Assembly: GCA_963724705.1 (NCBI GenBank)
Contig: CAVRVS010000004.1
Coordinates: 1,178,001 to 1,242,000 of the forward strand
DNA: 64,000 nt
Source of the DNA: DASQPR01 sp963724705
Lineage (GTDB): Bacteria; Actinomycetota; Actinomycetes; Mycobacteriales; Micromonosporaceae
Direction of reading: 5' to 3'
Made by a program: the position numbers and the translations under genes. Shown here in pieces: positions 41,629 through 50,250 of the stretch. The notes under the pieces are model-generated. The model made no database searches. It was not told the origin of the DNA and saw nothing but the letters and a program-made list of their open reading frames with translations. The stretch's first letter is position 1. Every line of letters starts with the position of its first letter.

Positions 41629-43290
41629 GTGGAACCTCCTGAGGTGCCGGATCCGGACCGCCCGTCGTCGGATCCGATCGCGTGGCGGCCGCCGACGGAC
41701 GCCTTGTTCGGCTTCGACGGCACCGGTGCGGCGCCGCCCGTCTCGTCGCCGTTTCCCGCCCCCTACCCGCCGCCGTATCCCGAGCCCGTCGATCCGCAGC
41801 TCGTCGGTCCAAAGCCTGCCGATCCAAGGCCGGCCGATCCGAAGCCGGTCGATCGAGAGCCGACCGGACCGGGTGCGACCGGCATCGCCGGCAGCCTCTA
41901 TGCAGCCAGCGACGCGGACCGCGACAACGCCACGTACCGGCCGGGTGGCACCTACCGGCCGGGTGACACCTACCGTCCCGGTGGGCCACGTCCGGTCGCC
42001 ACGCCGCCGGCATGGCCGCCCGTCCGCCGGGATCGTGCCGGGCGGCGGCGGTCCGGGGCACGGCGCGTCGTGCCGTTCATCATCGCCGCCGTTTTCCTGG
42101 GCCGGCTCGGGATTGCGATCGCCAGCCACGATTTCGACGGCAACGGCCGGCCGACGCTGGCACCGCTGATCGCCGACCAGTCGCGGGCCGTCGACGCCAT
42201 GCTGGCCGACCAGTCGGTTGCGTTGGTCAACGGCGATCAGGCCGGCTTCCTGGCGCCGGTCGACGTGTCCGTGCCGGAGCTGCGGCAGCAGTACGAGATG
42301 CTCTACGAGAACCTGCGGGCGCTGCACGTATCCGAGTTCTCGCAGACCGCGCAGCGCATTCTCGACGATTCCGCGCCACCGGACGTCTACGACGTGGCGG
42401 TGTCGTACTGCCTCGGCGGCGAATTCTGTCCGCAGGAGGAGACGGCGTTCCGGTTGACCGTCCAGGGCGGCCCGGGCGCATTTCAGATCGAGGCGTACGC
42501 ACCGGAGGCCTCCGACGTCACGGCGACCAGCCCGCTGCCGTGGGAGGTCTCGACGCTGCACGTCCGTACCGGTAAGCGGGTGACCCTGATGGCGTCGGAC
42601 GCCGAGGCGTCGCAGTTGGCGGCCGTCTTACCGGCGGCCGACGCCGCGGCGGCCACGGCCGATGGTTTCGCCGTGCTGAGCACGCCGCCCGACCACTACG
42701 ACATCTACCTCGCGAGTGCCGCGGAGGCGCGTACGTGGTTCGGTGGCGCGGCCGCCGATGCGACCAGTTCGCTGGTGTGGACCGACATCGGCGAACAGCA
42801 AGCGGTCGTCGTGCTGCCGGACGCGATGCGTACCGGTCCGCGCGGAGGCGACGGTCTGGCCGCGAACGTCGCCCGCGCCGTCGGCCTTCTCGCCTCGCAA
42901 CAGGACATGTTCGCCGAGGAGGTGCACGCCGATGCCCTGACGGCCGGCCTCGGCGATTATGTGGCCTACCTCGGTCATCCCGGCGCCGACGCCGATCGAC
43001 TGGCCGCGGTGGCCGCATATGTCCGCTCGGGACGCTGGCCCGGCACGTGCAACCCGGCGTGGACGGCGTCGGCGTCACCGGCCACGATCGCCGCGGACAC
43101 CGGGATCGGCTATCTCGCGCTGCGTCGGCTCGTCCAGCGGTTCGGACTCAAGCACACGCTGGCGTTCTGGGGCGACGTCGAGCGGAGCGCCAACCCGATC
43201 GACTCGTCGTCGCAGATCGAGTTCGGGCAACCGTGGTCAGCGGTCGACGCCGATTGCGTGAGCTCTGTGCACCGCTCCGTGGGTGCTTAG
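41629..43290 (+). CDS. Large membrane-anchored extracytoplasmic protein, unknown function
   Basis: This encodes 553 aa. Residues 1-143 are cytoplasmic and low-complexity, rich in Pro, with short internal repeats (PADPRPADPKPVD and TYRPGGTYRPGDTYRPGG). One transmembrane helix follows (RVVPFIIAAVFLGRLGIAIAS). The ~380-residue outer part alternates helices and strands and has Cys in SYCLGGEFC, CNPAW and DCVSS. A segment NVARAVGLLASQQDMFAEEVHADALTAGLGDYVAYLGHPGADADRLAAVAAYVRSGRW is helical, resembling the helical part of secreted peptidase-like proteins, but I see no catalytic motif. Family unrecognised. Confidence 0.7.
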   Translation: MEPPEVPDPDRPSSDPIAWRPPTDALFGFDGTGAAPPVSSPFPAPYPPPYPEPVDPQLVGPKPADPRPADPKPVDREPTGPGATGIAGSLYAASDADRDNATYRPGGTYRPGDTYRPGGPRPVATPPAWPPVRRDRAGRRRSGARRVVPFIIAAVFLGRLGIAIASHDFDGNGRPTLAPLIADQSRAVDAMLADQSVALVNGDQAGFLAPVDVSVPELRQQYEMLYENLRALHVSEFSQTAQRILDDSAPPDVYDVAVSYCLGGEFCPQEETAFRLTVQGGPGAFQIEAYAPEASDVTATSPLPWEVSTLHVRTGKRVTLMASDAEASQLAAVLPAADAAAATADGFAVLSTPPDHYDIYLASAAEARTWFGGAAADATSSLVWTDIGEQQAVVVLPDAMRTGPRGGDGLAANVARAVGLLASQQDMFAEEVHADALTAGLGDYVAYLGHPGADADRLAAVAAYVRSGRWPGTCNPAWTASASPATIAADTGIGYLALRRLVQRFGLKHTLAFWGDVERSANPIDSSSQIEFGQPWSAVDADCVSSVHRSVGA

Positions 43291-43384
43291 CGCCTGCCGT
43301 ACCCTGCAGCACGCCGTGTACGGCTATCCTCGACCGACCCGGTCGCCGGCCGGGCATCCGCACGAGCCGCCGTGAAGGCCTGAC

Positions 43385-44320
43385 GTGACTTCGACAACGC
43401 CCGACGCCGCCGTCCCGCCCGTCGCGGGCGCGCCCATCGCCGTACTGCTCAACCCGACTGCCGGACGCGGCCGGCACCGGTCGTCCGTACCGGCGGTCCT
43501 TGAGGCCCTGAGCGCAGCGGGCGACGCGGTGGAGATTCTGACCGCGGGGTCGCCGGAGGCCGCGCTGTCCGCGGCGCGTGCGGCCGTCGCGGCCGGTGCG
43601 GGCGCGCTGGTGGTTGCCGGCGGCGACGGTACGGTCAACCTCGGGCTGCAGGTGGTCGCAGGCACGGACATCGCGTTCGGGGCGATCCCGATGGGCACCG
43701 GCAACGACGTCGTCCGCGAGGTCGGCCTGCCGACCGATCCGGTGGCCGCCGCTCGGGTGGTCGCCGACGCACTGCGGACCGGGCGCCGTCGGCGCCTCGA
43801 TCTCGGCCGGATGGTCCCCGCGGTCGGACCGACCCGATGGTTCGCCGGCGTGCTCGGCGCGGGATTCGATGCGATGGTCAACGAACGCGCCAACCGCATG
43901 CGATTCCCGCGCGGCCCGCGACGTTACGACGTCGCGATCGTGGCCGAACTGATCCGGATGAAGCCGCGGCCCTACACGTTGCGCCTTGACGGCGTCGAGC
44001 ATCGGCTCGATGCGGTTCTCGTCGCGATCGCCAACACGCCGGCGTACGGCGGCGGCATGCGCATCTGTCCGGACGCCGACGCTACCGACGGACTGCTCGA
44101 CGTCGTGATCGCCGGCCCGATCAGTCGAGCCACGCTGATCCGGATCAAGCCGCGCGTATACGCCGGCACCCACGTGTCGCATCCGATGGTCACGTCCTAC
44201 CGGGCCCGCGAAGTTGAGCTCGACGCCGAGGGGATCACCGCGTACGTGGACGGTGAACGCACCTCGCCGCTGCCGGTGACCGTGACCGCGGTGCCGGGGG
44301 CGCTGACACTGCTCGCCTAG
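43385..44320 (+). CDS. Diacylglycerol kinase-like lipid kinase (YegS/DgkB family)
   Basis: This encodes 311 aa. The lipid-kinase catalytic domain is clear: IAVLLNPTAGRGR, the nucleotide-binding GGDGTVN at residues 79-85, and PMGTGNDVVREVGLP with GTGND at 104-108. The C-terminal domain contains LGAGFDAMVNERANRM and ANTPAYGGGMRICPDADATDGLLDVVI. Such enzymes phosphorylate diacylglycerol or related lipids at the membrane; the exact lipid is unknown. GTG 43385 follows GAAGG. It is convergent with the HAD gene over a 38-bp repeat-containing gap. Confidence 0.92.
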   Translation: MTSTTPDAAVPPVAGAPIAVLLNPTAGRGRHRSSVPAVLEALSAAGDAVEILTAGSPEAALSAARAAVAAGAGALVVAGGDGTVNLGLQVVAGTDIAFGAIPMGTGNDVVREVGLPTDPVAAARVVADALRTGRRRRLDLGRMVPAVGPTRWFAGVLGAGFDAMVNERANRMRFPRGPRRYDVAIVAELIRMKPRPYTLRLDGVEHRLDAVLVAIANTPAYGGGMRICPDADATDGLLDVVIAGPISRATLIRIKPRVYAGTHVSHPMVTSYRAREVELDAEGITAYVDGERTSPLPVTVTAVPGALTLLA

Positions 44321-44330
44321 CCCTCGGCCC

Positions 44331-44367
44331 AGCCCGGTCTAGCCCGGCCCAGCCCGGTCTAGCCCGG
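44331..44367. repeat. 10-bp tandem repeat covering a stop codon
   Basis: Almost four copies of an agcccggtct/agcccggccc unit run through the gap between the lipid kinase and HAD genes. The HAD stop codon (TAG, minus strand) is formed inside the repeat at 44359-44361. Confidence 0.6.
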
Positions 44368-45123
44368 CAAACGGGCCAGCGCCGACACCGCGGACAGGCC
44401 GTTCGACTCGCCGGGGCCGGCGGCCGGAACGACGTACGCGGTGCAGCCGATCGCGACGGCGGCCGCGTCCGCGGGGGTGTCGCCGACCATGAGGGCGTGC
44501 TCGGGATCGACCTGGAGCTTGGCACACGCGTATTCGAAGATCGCTGGATCCGGCTTGAGGCGGCCGATCTCGTACGAGAGGACATAGGCGTCGACGTAGT
44601 CGGCCAGTCCGTACACGTCGAAGATCGGCCGGATGTCGAAGCCGATGTTGCTGACGATGCCGATCCGTTTGCCGGCCGCCTTGAGAGCGGCCATCGTCGT
44701 GGCGGCATCGGAGTACGCCCGCCAGCCCCGGGGCGACAGCAGGCGCTCGTAGAGCGCTTCGGGCAGCCCCTCGATGGTGGTCTGTACCGTCTCGGCCAGC
44801 CCGGTGAACGCGGCCCGGTGCGCGTATTCGTACAGGTCGCGCGCCGCCCAGACCTCCATCAGGTGCGGTGGCACCCGGGCCGGCAACGGTCCACCGGCCC
44901 GGCCCGCGGTCACCAGTCGGTCGGCCAGGATCGTCGCCGGCGCGACGCCGAGCGCCGTGCCGCATTCGGCCGCCGCCGCGCGAACCCAGGTCACGGCGTC
45001 CTCCACCTGGGCGAGGGTGCCGTGGAAGTCGAAGAGAACGGCCTCCGTGCGACGCCCGCTGGGACCGGGCGATTCGGGCTCAGTCGACGTGCCGAGATTC
45101 GGCGGTTCGGCTTGCTCCGGCAC
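44359..45123 (-). CDS. HAD-superfamily hydrolase
   Basis: This encodes 254 aa from GTG 45123, which lies six bases after a TATGGT box; the open frame extends upstream with low-complexity codons that look non-coding. HAD motif I is LFDFHGTLAQ, an unusual version in which the second Asp of DxD is replaced (Phe-Asp-Phe-His-Gly), so a standard phosphatase general acid is missing. Motif II is GIVSNIGFD, motif III the Lys in RLKPDPAIF and motif IV GDTPADAAA. The His substitution is shared by some HAD subgroups that may still be active. Substrate unknown. Confidence 0.8.
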   Translation of the reverse strand: MPEQAEPPNLGTSTEPESPGPSGRRTEAVLFDFHGTLAQVEDAVTWVRAAAAECGTALGVAPATILADRLVTAGRAGGPLPARVPPHLMEVWAARDLYEYAHRAAFTGLAETVQTTIEGLPEALYERLLSPRGWRAYSDAATTMAALKAAGKRIGIVSNIGFDIRPIFDVYGLADYVDAYVLSYEIGRLKPDPAIFEYACAKLQVDPEHALMVGDTPADAAAVAIGCTAYVVPAAGPGESNGLSAVSALARLPG

Positions 45124-45129
45124 GAAGGC

Positions 45130-45135
45130 ACCATA
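45130..45135 (-). promoter_or_regulatory. Putative -10 box TATGGT for the HAD gene
   Basis: TATGGT (minus strand) ends six bases before GTG 45123 and supports this start over longer options. Confidence 0.4.
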
Positions 45136-45253
45136 CGCCAGGCCGGTCGACAGGCCGCACGACCCGCCCGAACCGCCCGGAACGTGACCAACCGCACGGC
45201 TGGTGCTACGGCGCGTACGCATGGGCGCACGACCGGTCGCGGCGCGCATCCAC

Positions 45254-45259
45254 TAGCCT
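45254..45259 (+). promoter_or_regulatory. Putative -10 box TAGCCT for helY
   Basis: TAGCCT ends six bases before GTG 45266, consistent with leaderless transcription. Confidence 0.5.
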
Positions 45260-45265
45260 GGAGGT

Positions 45266-48025
45266 GTGACCAGCCCCGCCGAGCGGTATGCCGCTTCCCG
45301 TCGGCGGGCCGCGGCGGCGGCACGCCATCCAGCGCTCACCGAGTTCGTCGCTGGTCTTCCGTTCGAGCTCGACCCGTTCCAACGGGACGCCTGCGCCGCG
45401 CTCGAGGCCGGCAGTGGCGTGCTTGTCTGCGCGCCGACGGGCGCCGGCAAAACGGTGGTCGGTGAGTTTGCGGTGCACCTTGCGCTGCGGGGCGCCGACG
45501 GCCGGCCCAGTGGTACGCCGAGACGCAAATGCTTCTACACGACGCCGATCAAGGCGCTGTCCAACCAGAAGTTCCACGACCTCGTCGAGCGCTACGGCGA
45601 GGCCAACGTGGGTCTCCTCACCGGCGACAACGCGATCAACGGCGATGCGCCGGTCGTCGTGATGACGACCGAAGTGCTGCGCAACATGCTCTACGCCGGG
45701 TCGGCGACGCTCGACGGCCTCGGCTACGTGGTGATGGACGAGGTGCACTACCTCGCCGACCGCTTCCGCGGCGCGGTCTGGGAAGAGGTCATCATCCATC
45801 TCCCGGCGAGCGTGACGCTCGTGTCGCTGTCGGCCACGGTCTCCAACGCGGAAGAGTTCGCCGACTGGCTCACGACCGTACGGGGTGAGACCGCGGTCGT
45901 CGTGACCGAGCACCGTCCGGTGCCGCTGTGGCAGCACATGCTGGTCGGTAAGCGACTGTTCGACCTGTTCCACGACGCAAACGCGGCCGCCAAGCACGAC
46001 GTACACCCCGAACTGCTGCGTTACACCCGCGAGACCGGCCGCCGGTTGGACGCCGACGACTTCCGCCGGCGCGGACGTTCGCGTCGCTGGCCGTCGCCGG
46101 CACGCCCGGACATCATCGAGCGGCTCGACCGCGACGGGCTGCTCCCGGCGATCGACTTCATCTTCAGCCGAGCCGGCTGCGACGCGGCCGTTCGCCAGTG
46201 CCTCGACGCGGGTCTGCGGCTCACGACACCGGACGAGCGCACCGAGATCCGCGAGATCGTCCAGGCGCGTACGGCTCACATCCCGTCCGAGGATCTCAAC
46301 GTGCTCGGCTACTGGGAGTGGCTCGACGGCCTGGAGCGTGGGCTCGCGGCCCACCACGCGGGGCTGCTGCCGACGTTCAAGGAAGTCGTCGAGGAGTTGT
46401 TCGTCCGCGGTCTCGTCAAGGCCGTGTTCGCGACCGAGACGCTGGCGCTCGGGATCAACATGCCGGCACGCTGCGTCGTGCTGGAACGACTGGTGAAGTT
46501 CAACGGCGAACAGCACGTCGACCTGACGGCGGGGGAGTACACGCAGCTGACCGGTCGGGCCGGCCGCCGTGGCATCGACATCGAGGGGCATGCCGTGGTG
46601 GTGTGGTCACCCGAGGTCGATCCGCGGCACGTGGCCGGCCTCGCCTCGACCCGTACGTACCCGCTGCGGTCGAGTTTCCGCCCGTCGTACAACATGGCGG
46701 TCAACCTGGTCGGCTCGGTTGGCGTCGGGCCGGCCCGCGACCTGCTCGAGTCGTCGTTCGCGCAGTTCCAAGCCGACCGTTCGGTGGTCGGCCTGGCCAA
46801 GCAGGTAAAGGCGAACGCCGAGACCGCGGCGGTGTACGAGATCGAGATGGCCTGCGACCGCGGCGACTTCGCGGAGTATTTCGACATCCGGGTGAAGATC
46901 GCCGAGCGGGAGCGGGCAATGGCGCGACAGGGGGTCTCGGCTCGCCGCAACGCGGCCCTGACGGCCCTCGAGAAGCTGAAGATCGGCGACGTTATCCGCG
47001 TGCCGTCGGGCAAACGCGCCGGTCTCGCGATCGTGATCGACCCGGGCGTCGGCGGCTTCCAGGAGCCGCGCCCGCTCGTGCTGACCGAGAGCCGGTGGGC
47101 CGGGCGCATCTCGGTCACCGACTTCTCGGCACCGGTGGAAGCGCTGGCCCGGGTGCGCGTACCCAAGGGATTCAACCCGCGCTCGCCCGCCGAGCGGCGC
47201 GATCTGGCGGCCAGCCTGCGGGCAGCGCAGGTCGGGCGCGACCTGCGCCGGCCGCCGCGACCCCGGCGTGCCGCCGCCGACGACCGTCAGCTCGACCAGC
47301 TCCGCCACGAGTTGCGCAAGCACCCGTGCCATTCCTGTCCGGATCGGGAAGATCACGCCCGGTGGGCCGAGCGGCGCTGGCGGCTGAACCGGGATACGGC
47401 ATCGCTGCGGGACAAGGTGGCGAGCCGTACAGGCTCGCTGGCGCGCATGTTCGACGCGGTGTGCTCGGTCCTGACCAAGCGCGGCTACCTCGGCGCGGGC
47501 GGCGTGACCGAGTCCGGCCGGATGCTGGCGCGTGTCTGGACCGAGGCCGATCTGCTGGTGGCCGAGTGCATCCGACGCGACGTCTGGACCGGCCTGTCGC
47601 CGGCCGAGTTGGCCGCCGCCGTCTCGGTCGTGGTCTACGAGGCTCGCCGCGACGTGGACGATCACGCGTCGGTGCCCAACGGGCCGGTCGGCGACGCGAT
47701 CGACGCCACCGAGGACCTCTGGACCGATGTCTCGGCCGACGAGCACGCGGCCGGTGTCGAGTTGACCCGCGAACCCGATCTCGGTTTCGTGTGGCCTATC
47801 TTCCGGTGGGCGCGCGGCGAGCCATTGTCGAAGGTCCTAGCCAGCGGACATACCGCCGATGGCGACATGCCGGCCGGCGACTTCGTCCGGTGGGCGCGTC
47901 AGGTCGTCGACCTGCTCGGACAGATCGCCGAAGCGGTGCCGAGCGGGCACCCGTTACGCGGTTCGGCCCGCGAGGCCGCACGTCTGGTGAACCGCGGCAT
48001 CCTGGCCTACTCGTCAGTAGCCTGA
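45266..48025 (+). CDS. helY: DEAD/DEAH-box helicase HelY (Ski2-like)
   Basis: This 919-aa superfamily 2 RNA helicase is of the Ski2/Mtr4-like HelY type found in actinobacteria near tatAC. Walker A APTGAGKT is at residues 56-63, TPIKALSNQKF is motif Ia, DEVH is at 158-161, SLSATVSNAEEFADWL is motif III, and GLAAHHAGLLP, FATETLALGINMPA and QLTGRAGRRG are motifs IV-VI. The C-terminal third includes a CHSC pair (HPCHSCPDREDHARW) and a DSHCT-like helical domain. It probably acts in RNA processing or decay. A terminator with a T-run follows the stop. Confidence 0.94.
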   Translation: MTSPAERYAASRRRAAAAARHPALTEFVAGLPFELDPFQRDACAALEAGSGVLVCAPTGAGKTVVGEFAVHLALRGADGRPSGTPRRKCFYTTPIKALSNQKFHDLVERYGEANVGLLTGDNAINGDAPVVVMTTEVLRNMLYAGSATLDGLGYVVMDEVHYLADRFRGAVWEEVIIHLPASVTLVSLSATVSNAEEFADWLTTVRGETAVVVTEHRPVPLWQHMLVGKRLFDLFHDANAAAKHDVHPELLRYTRETGRRLDADDFRRRGRSRRWPSPARPDIIERLDRDGLLPAIDFIFSRAGCDAAVRQCLDAGLRLTTPDERTEIREIVQARTAHIPSEDLNVLGYWEWLDGLERGLAAHHAGLLPTFKEVVEELFVRGLVKAVFATETLALGINMPARCVVLERLVKFNGEQHVDLTAGEYTQLTGRAGRRGIDIEGHAVVVWSPEVDPRHVAGLASTRTYPLRSSFRPSYNMAVNLVGSVGVGPARDLLESSFAQFQADRSVVGLAKQVKANAETAAVYEIEMACDRGDFAEYFDIRVKIAERERAMARQGVSARRNAALTALEKLKIGDVIRVPSGKRAGLAIVIDPGVGGFQEPRPLVLTESRWAGRISVTDFSAPVEALARVRVPKGFNPRSPAERRDLAASLRAAQVGRDLRRPPRPRRAAADDRQLDQLRHELRKHPCHSCPDREDHARWAERRWRLNRDTASLRDKVASRTGSLARMFDAVCSVLTKRGYLGAGGVTESGRMLARVWTEADLLVAECIRRDVWTGLSPAELAAAVSVVVYEARRDVDDHASVPNGPVGDAIDATEDLWTDVSADEHAAGVELTREPDLGFVWPIFRWARGEPLSKVLASGHTADGDMPAGDFVRWARQVVDLLGQIAEAVPSGHPLRGSAREAARLVNRGILAYSSVA

Positions 48026-48046
48026 ACTGGGGCGATTACGTACGGT

Positions 48047-48087
48047 GCTCGTTTGGTGGCACCCGAGTCGTCCCACGAGCTGTTTTT
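48047..48087 (+). terminator. Rho-independent-type terminator after helY
   Basis: GCTCGT and ACGAGC pair around a 22-base loop that can form further GC pairs, followed directly by TGTTTTT. It ends 62 bp after the helY stop; a T-run like this is rare in this window. Confidence 0.55.
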
Positions 48088-48292
48088 CCCCCGCCACGAC
48101 GTCAGATCGTGACACGTACAGTCACTTGTCCTGGTGGCACCGATCGGCGAGTATGACTCGGGGCGCGATCGTTGGAGTCCGGCCCACGAATGTCGGCCGT
48201 CGGTCGCAGTCAGGGCGCAGACCACGCGTCCGTCATCACGCGGGTGCAGTCCTTCCGGATCGGCGCCCGATCGTCGTCGGGGAAGGTAAGAC

Positions 48293-49129
48293 GTGGCACA
48301 CGTCACCGAGACGCAGTACGGGTGGCTCACCCCTACGCTCGCGTACCTGTTTTCGTTTCTCGGTTGTCTGCTGGGGTTGAAGGCAACCGCGCGGGCTCGG
48401 ATGATCCCGGTCGGGGGCCGGCGCGCGCGGTGGCTCGTCCTGGCCGCGTGGGCGATCGGCGGGACGGGCATCTGGGTCATGCACTTCGTGGCGATGGTGG
48501 GTTATTCGATCACCGGCTCGCAGGTGCGGTTCGACCTGAACATCACGCTCGCGAGCTGGATTGCCGCGATCATTGTGGTCGGCTTCGGGCTGTTCATCGT
48601 CGGTTACACGACCCGGCCGACGTTCCCCAAGATTGTCGTCGCCGGTCTCTTCATGGGGGTCGGTGTGGCCGCGATGCACTACACCGGCATGGCCGCCATG
48701 CGGATGGACGGCACGGCGGTCTGGGACATGCGACTGATCGTCGCATCGGTCGTGATCGCCGTGGTTGCGTCGACCGTTGCGCTGTGGTTCACCGTCTCGG
48801 TCCGCAAGACCGGCGCCGTCGTCGGGGCTGCCGCGATCATGGGTGTCGCGGTCTGTGCCATGCACTACACCGGTATGGCCGCTCTGCAGGTGCATCTGAA
48901 CGCCATACCGCGCGATGTCACCGGCTTCCAGGCGGTGGCGTTCCTTGTGCCGATCTTCGTGTTCATGCTCGTGGTGGTCGTGGTACTCGGCTACGCGATG
49001 TTGAACTCAGCGTCCGAGGACGAGTCGGCGGCGCTCGAAGACCTGGAGCAGCGCCTGGCGGGTTCGGCCGGCGTGCCGCTGACCCGGCCGTCATCCTTCG
49101 GATACCGCATCGACGACGATCGGTTCTAG
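48293..49129 (+). CDS. MHYT domain membrane protein
   Basis: This 278-aa protein has seven predicted transmembrane helices. Three MHYT-type motifs occur at the helix ends: MHFVAM, MHYTGM in GVGVAAMHYTGMAAM, and a second MHYTGM in GVAVCAMHYTGMAAL. MHYT domains are thought to bind copper and sense oxygen, CO or NO; here the domain stands alone without an attached GGDEF/EAL domain. The C-terminal ~45 residues are cytoplasmic and acidic. GTG 48293 follows GGGGAAGG. The 267-bp gap before it contains the helY terminator and no recognised riboswitch. Confidence 0.9.
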   Translation: MAHVTETQYGWLTPTLAYLFSFLGCLLGLKATARARMIPVGGRRARWLVLAAWAIGGTGIWVMHFVAMVGYSITGSQVRFDLNITLASWIAAIIVVGFGLFIVGYTTRPTFPKIVVAGLFMGVGVAAMHYTGMAAMRMDGTAVWDMRLIVASVVIAVVASTVALWFTVSVRKTGAVVGAAAIMGVAVCAMHYTGMAALQVHLNAIPRDVTGFQAVAFLVPIFVFMLVVVVVLGYAMLNSASEDESAALEDLEQRLAGSAGVPLTRPSSFGYRIDDDRF

Positions 49130-49183
49130 GCCGCCCGATTCTCCAACGGCGACAGCCGGCTCCGGGCGGTCCGGCTCTCGCGA

Positions 49184-50104
49184 TCAGCCGGCCGCCTGGT
49201 GGAGCGCGTCGACCAGACGCCGGGCCGATCCGGCGAGGTTGTAGCGCTCGGCCAGCGCCAGCAGTTGGTCGCCGTCGACCGGAGCACCCGGCAGCGTCGG
49301 ATCGAGTTTGGGTAGCTTGACGTCCCGGGCCACGGCGACCACCTTGGGCGCCACCGTCAGGTAGTCGCGGGCGGCGAGGAGTTTCGTCCGTACGCCCGGG
49401 GCGAAGCCCGCGTCCGGATCGTCGAGCGCGGCGACCATAGCGGCGAGCGTGCCGTAGCGCGCGATCAGGCGCGCGGCGGTCTTCTCGCCCACTCCGGACA
49501 CGCCGGGCAGCCCATCGCTCGGGTCGCCGCGCAGCGCCGCAAAATCGGCATACCCGGCCGCCGGCACGCCATAGCGGCCCTCGACGTACGCGTTGTCGCA
49601 GACTTCGAGGTTGGCCACACCGCGGCCGACGTAGAGCAGCCGTACCGGCTTGGCGTCGTCGACGAGCTGGAAGAGGTCGCGATCGCCGGACACGACCTCG
49701 ACCGGCCCCGGCTGGGTGGTCGCGAGGGTGCCGAGCACGTCGTCGGCCTCGTATCCATCGGCGCCGATGGCCGGGATGCCGATCGCGGTGAGCACGTCGA
49801 GGATGGTCGGGATCTGTGGCGTCAGGTTGTCCGGGACCTCCTCGCCCCCGCTCGGTGTCAGCCGATGCTTCTTGTACGAGTCGATCAGTTTGACCCGCCA
49901 CGCCGGCCGCCAGTCGTTGTCCAATGCGCACACCATGCGGTCCGGTCGCCGGGTCCGGATCAGCGTCGCCAGCATGTCGACAAAGCCGCGGATGGCATTG
50001 ACCGGTCGGCCGTCCACATCGCTGGCGGCCGACTCCGGAACGCCGAAATAGGCGCGAAAGTAAAGGCTCGGGGCGTCGATGAGCAGAATCGGCGGAGTCG
50101 TCAC
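49184..50104 (-). CDS. 5'-3' exonuclease (FEN/PolA N-terminal type)
   Basis: This encodes 306 aa. The FEN-family metal-binding motifs are present: ILLIDAPSLYFRAYFG, VCALDNDWRPAWR with DSYKKHR, YEADDVLGTLA, VVSGDRDLFQLV, and the helix-hairpin-helix GDPSDGLPGVSGVGEKTAARLIARYG. It is a stand-alone 5'-nuclease, separate from DNA polymerase I, as commonly found in actinobacteria. The GTG at 50104 is chosen because the nuclease fold starts three residues later; longer in-frame starts add only basic non-conserved residues. It is convergent with the MHYT gene. Confidence 0.88.
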   Translation of the reverse strand: MTTPPILLIDAPSLYFRAYFGVPESAASDVDGRPVNAIRGFVDMLATLIRTRRPDRMVCALDNDWRPAWRVKLIDSYKKHRLTPSGGEEVPDNLTPQIPTILDVLTAIGIPAIGADGYEADDVLGTLATTQPGPVEVVSGDRDLFQLVDDAKPVRLLYVGRGVANLEVCDNAYVEGRYGVPAAGYADFAALRGDPSDGLPGVSGVGEKTAARLIARYGTLAAMVAALDDPDAGFAPGVRTKLLAARDYLTVAPKVVAVARDVKLPKLDPTLPGAPVDGDQLLALAERYNLAGSARRLVDALHQAAG

Positions 50105-50237
50105 GATCGTTGAGCTTGCCACGTGGGGCCGACAGACGCCGCACGACGCGGCAACGACACGGCCCGACACTGCGATGAGGGCGCACGACATGGCCCGACA
50201 CCGGGTAATGGGCTCGTGACGGAAGCCGAACGAGCGT

Positions 50238-50243
50238 TAAGCT
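50238..50243 (+). promoter_or_regulatory. Putative -10 box TAAGCT for the M24 peptidase
   Basis: TAAGCT ends seven bases before GTG 50251. Confidence 0.45.
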
Positions 50244-50250
50244 AGCGCCC

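Noticed and set aside
45206..46591. A 461-codon minus-strand frame opposite helY
   Set aside because: helY motifs are complete on the plus strand over the same bases; the antisense frame has no family resemblance.
48026..48292. c-di-GMP or c-di-AMP riboswitch upstream of the MHYT gene
   Set aside because: No consensus GEMM or ydaO core is seen; the gap contains the helY terminator instead.
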